Shown here one piece after another: positions 63,024 to 64,000 of a DNA stretch of 64,000 nt; positions within the stretch are counted from its first letter, which is position 1, and every line of letters starts with the position of its first letter. The DNA is from Mojavia pulchra JT2-VF2 (GTDB lineage: Bacteria; Cyanobacteriota; Cyanobacteriia; Cyanobacteriales; Nostocaceae). A program made the position numbers and the translations under genes. Where the stretch lies: assembly GCA_019359325.1 (NCBI GenBank), contig JAHHHN010000009.1, forward strand, positions 124,001-188,000, given 5' to 3'. The notes below the pieces were generated by a model, which worked only from the letters and a program-made list of their open reading frames with translations, was not told the DNA's origin and did no database searches.

Positions 63024-64000
63024 TAAGTTGGTGTATAAAAGCCTGATAATGTTCGCGCAACACGCGACGCATCACTTTGTTGGATGCGGTACGTGGCAAA
63101 GTATCAATAGTTACTAAATCTTGAATTTTGAACAAGGGATTGAGACGCTGCCGGATTGCTGTTTGTAAGGAATTTTTGAGTGCTTCTTTGTCCTGCTGTA
63201 CATCAGTGTCCAGCACAGCGTAAATTACTAACTGGCTTGGCCCACCTTCAGCAGGAGAACAGGCGATCGCGGCTGTTTCGCAAATTCCCTCTACAGTATT
63301 AAGAATCTGCTCAATTTCCACTGAGCTAACTTTAATACCGCCTAAATTCATTGTGTCGTCAACACGACCTTGGGCACAGTAGTAGCCATTAGGTAATAGC
63401 TCGATTTGGTCACCGTGACGGCGGAGGGAAGTGCGGGGGGTATCAGCGAAGTAGACTTGATGATGGTTCTTGTTCAGTAATTCTGTTGAAAGTCCAATAG
63501 AAGGGGGAATAATAAATACTTCGCCTTTGTCGGCAGGATGACCTTCTTCGTCAAGAATTACAAAGTCTAAACCTAAAGTTGGTGTACTAAAGGTTGAAGG
63601 TGCAGAAGGTTGTACCAGCGTATTAGTGATATATGCCCCGCCAATTTCCGTACCACCGCAGTATTCCATAATTGGTCTGTAGCCAGCTTTGGACATCAAA
63701 AAGAGCATATCTTGCGGGTTGGAACACTCACCCGTGGAACTGAATGCTTTGATACTGCTCCAGTCAAGTCCTTGCATACACGAGGTAGTTTTCCAAATGC
63801 TGACTAAACTGGGGACTACACCCAGCATAGTGACATGGGCATCTTGAATAAACTCACCAAACCCCCGTTCTGTAGGTGTGCCGTAGTAAAGCGCAATGGT
63901 CGCTCGATTAATTAAACTCGCATAGATTAGCCACGGCCCCATCATCCACCCCAAATTAGTCGGCCAGGCTACCACATCACCAGGGTGGATATCTTGGTGT
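63001..64000 (-). CDS. AMP-binding acyl-CoA synthetase/ligase (partial)
   Basis: The frame is open to the right edge; about 333 C-terminal residues are present. ANL-superfamily motifs are GDVVAWPTNLGWMMGPW, YCGGTEIGGAYI (A5 region), GRVDDTMNLGGIKVSS (A7-A8 hinge with Asp) and RTASNKVMRR with the catalytic Lys (A10). The MMGPW and GTEIGG patterns resemble acetoacetyl-CoA or medium-chain acyl-CoA synthetases; the substrate is not fixed. It activates a carboxylate as acyl-adenylate and then transfers it to CoA. Its last six codons come from an inserted element. The IDO-like gene lies downstream on the same strand, 192 bp away. Confidence 0.88.
   Translation of the reverse strand, partial: HQDIHPGDVVAWPTNLGWMMGPWLIYASLINRATIALYYGTPTERGFGEFIQDAHVTMLGVVPSLVSIWKTTSCMQGLDWSSIKAFSSTGECSNPQDMLFLMSKAGYRPIMEYCGGTEIGGAYITNTLVQPSAPSTFSTPTLGLDFVILDEEGHPADKGEVFIIPPSIGLSTELLNKNHHQVYFADTPRTSLRRHGDQIELLPNGYYCAQGRVDDTMNLGGIKVSSVEIEQILNTVEGICETAAIACSPAEGGPSQLVIYAVLDTDVQQDKEALKNSLQTAIRQRLNPLFKIQDLVTIDTLPRTASNKVMRRVLREHYQAFIHQLIPIQNSS

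Overview
The window comes from a filamentous, heterocyst-type cyanobacterium (Nostocales: Nostoc, Calothrix, Tolypothrix or a relative). Signs of this are the many HIP1 palindromes (GCGATCGC), AT-rich intergenic DNA, kinases carrying TPR tails, a PEP-CTERM protein, a glycan-type protein family known mainly from Nostoc, and intergenic miniature elements typical of the group. No tRNA, rRNA, CRISPR array or complete insertion sequence was seen.

Layout. 0-1.5 kb: the C-terminally cut CheB-CheR hybrid. 1.9-2.4 kb: a KGG-repeat stress protein. 3.9-8.9 kb: two Ser/Thr kinases in convergent orientation and a rhomboid homologue that lacks both catalytic residues. 9.2-12.4 kb: small heat-shock protein, XRE regulator with a decayed PAS fragment, and a zinc-ribbon/winged-helix-like pair. 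13.4-19 kb: a secreted PEP-CTERM protein and four glycosyltransferase-type genes, an exopolysaccharide-like cluster. 19.1-22.5 kb: a ParB-like gene overlapping a nuclease-ParA fusion gene, divergent from another ParA gene. 22.5-33.2 kb: housekeeping and envelope genes (ileS, M23 peptidase, cardiolipin synthase, ureohydrolase). 34-40.3 kb: transporters (APC permease, CadD, two TSUP proteins, DUF1634) and a tandem pair of secreted proteins. 40.5-42.8 kb: a graveyard with a PAP2 phosphatase remnant split by a miniature element, and a 5'-truncated histidine kinase. 43-61.4 kb: a large two-partner secretion (TPS) locus. 61.6-64 kb: an indoleamine dioxygenase-like gene and an AMP-binding ligase that runs off the right edge.

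The strongest candidate for something new is the 43-61 kb locus. It contains two sets of the same parts. In the first set they are separate genes: TpsA exoprotein, TpsB outer-membrane pore, TPR-CHAT protease-like protein and a GT2 glycosyltransferase. In the second set GT2, TpsA and CHAT are fused in one 1844-residue reading frame with a 21-copy Pro-Thr-Asp linker, and a second TpsB is divergently transcribed. The fusion links the functions of the separate genes and suggests a secreted, possibly glycosylated, cell-surface protein tied to a caspase-like peptidase. A second candidate is the nuclease-ParA / ParB-like pair at 19.1-21.2 kb, which looks like an accessory, possibly defensive or plasmid-derived, module.

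The intergenic regions hold several families of miniature inverted-repeat elements. One has two exact-length (166 bp) copies in opposite orientation, and another shows a direct target duplication inside a recognisable pseudogene.
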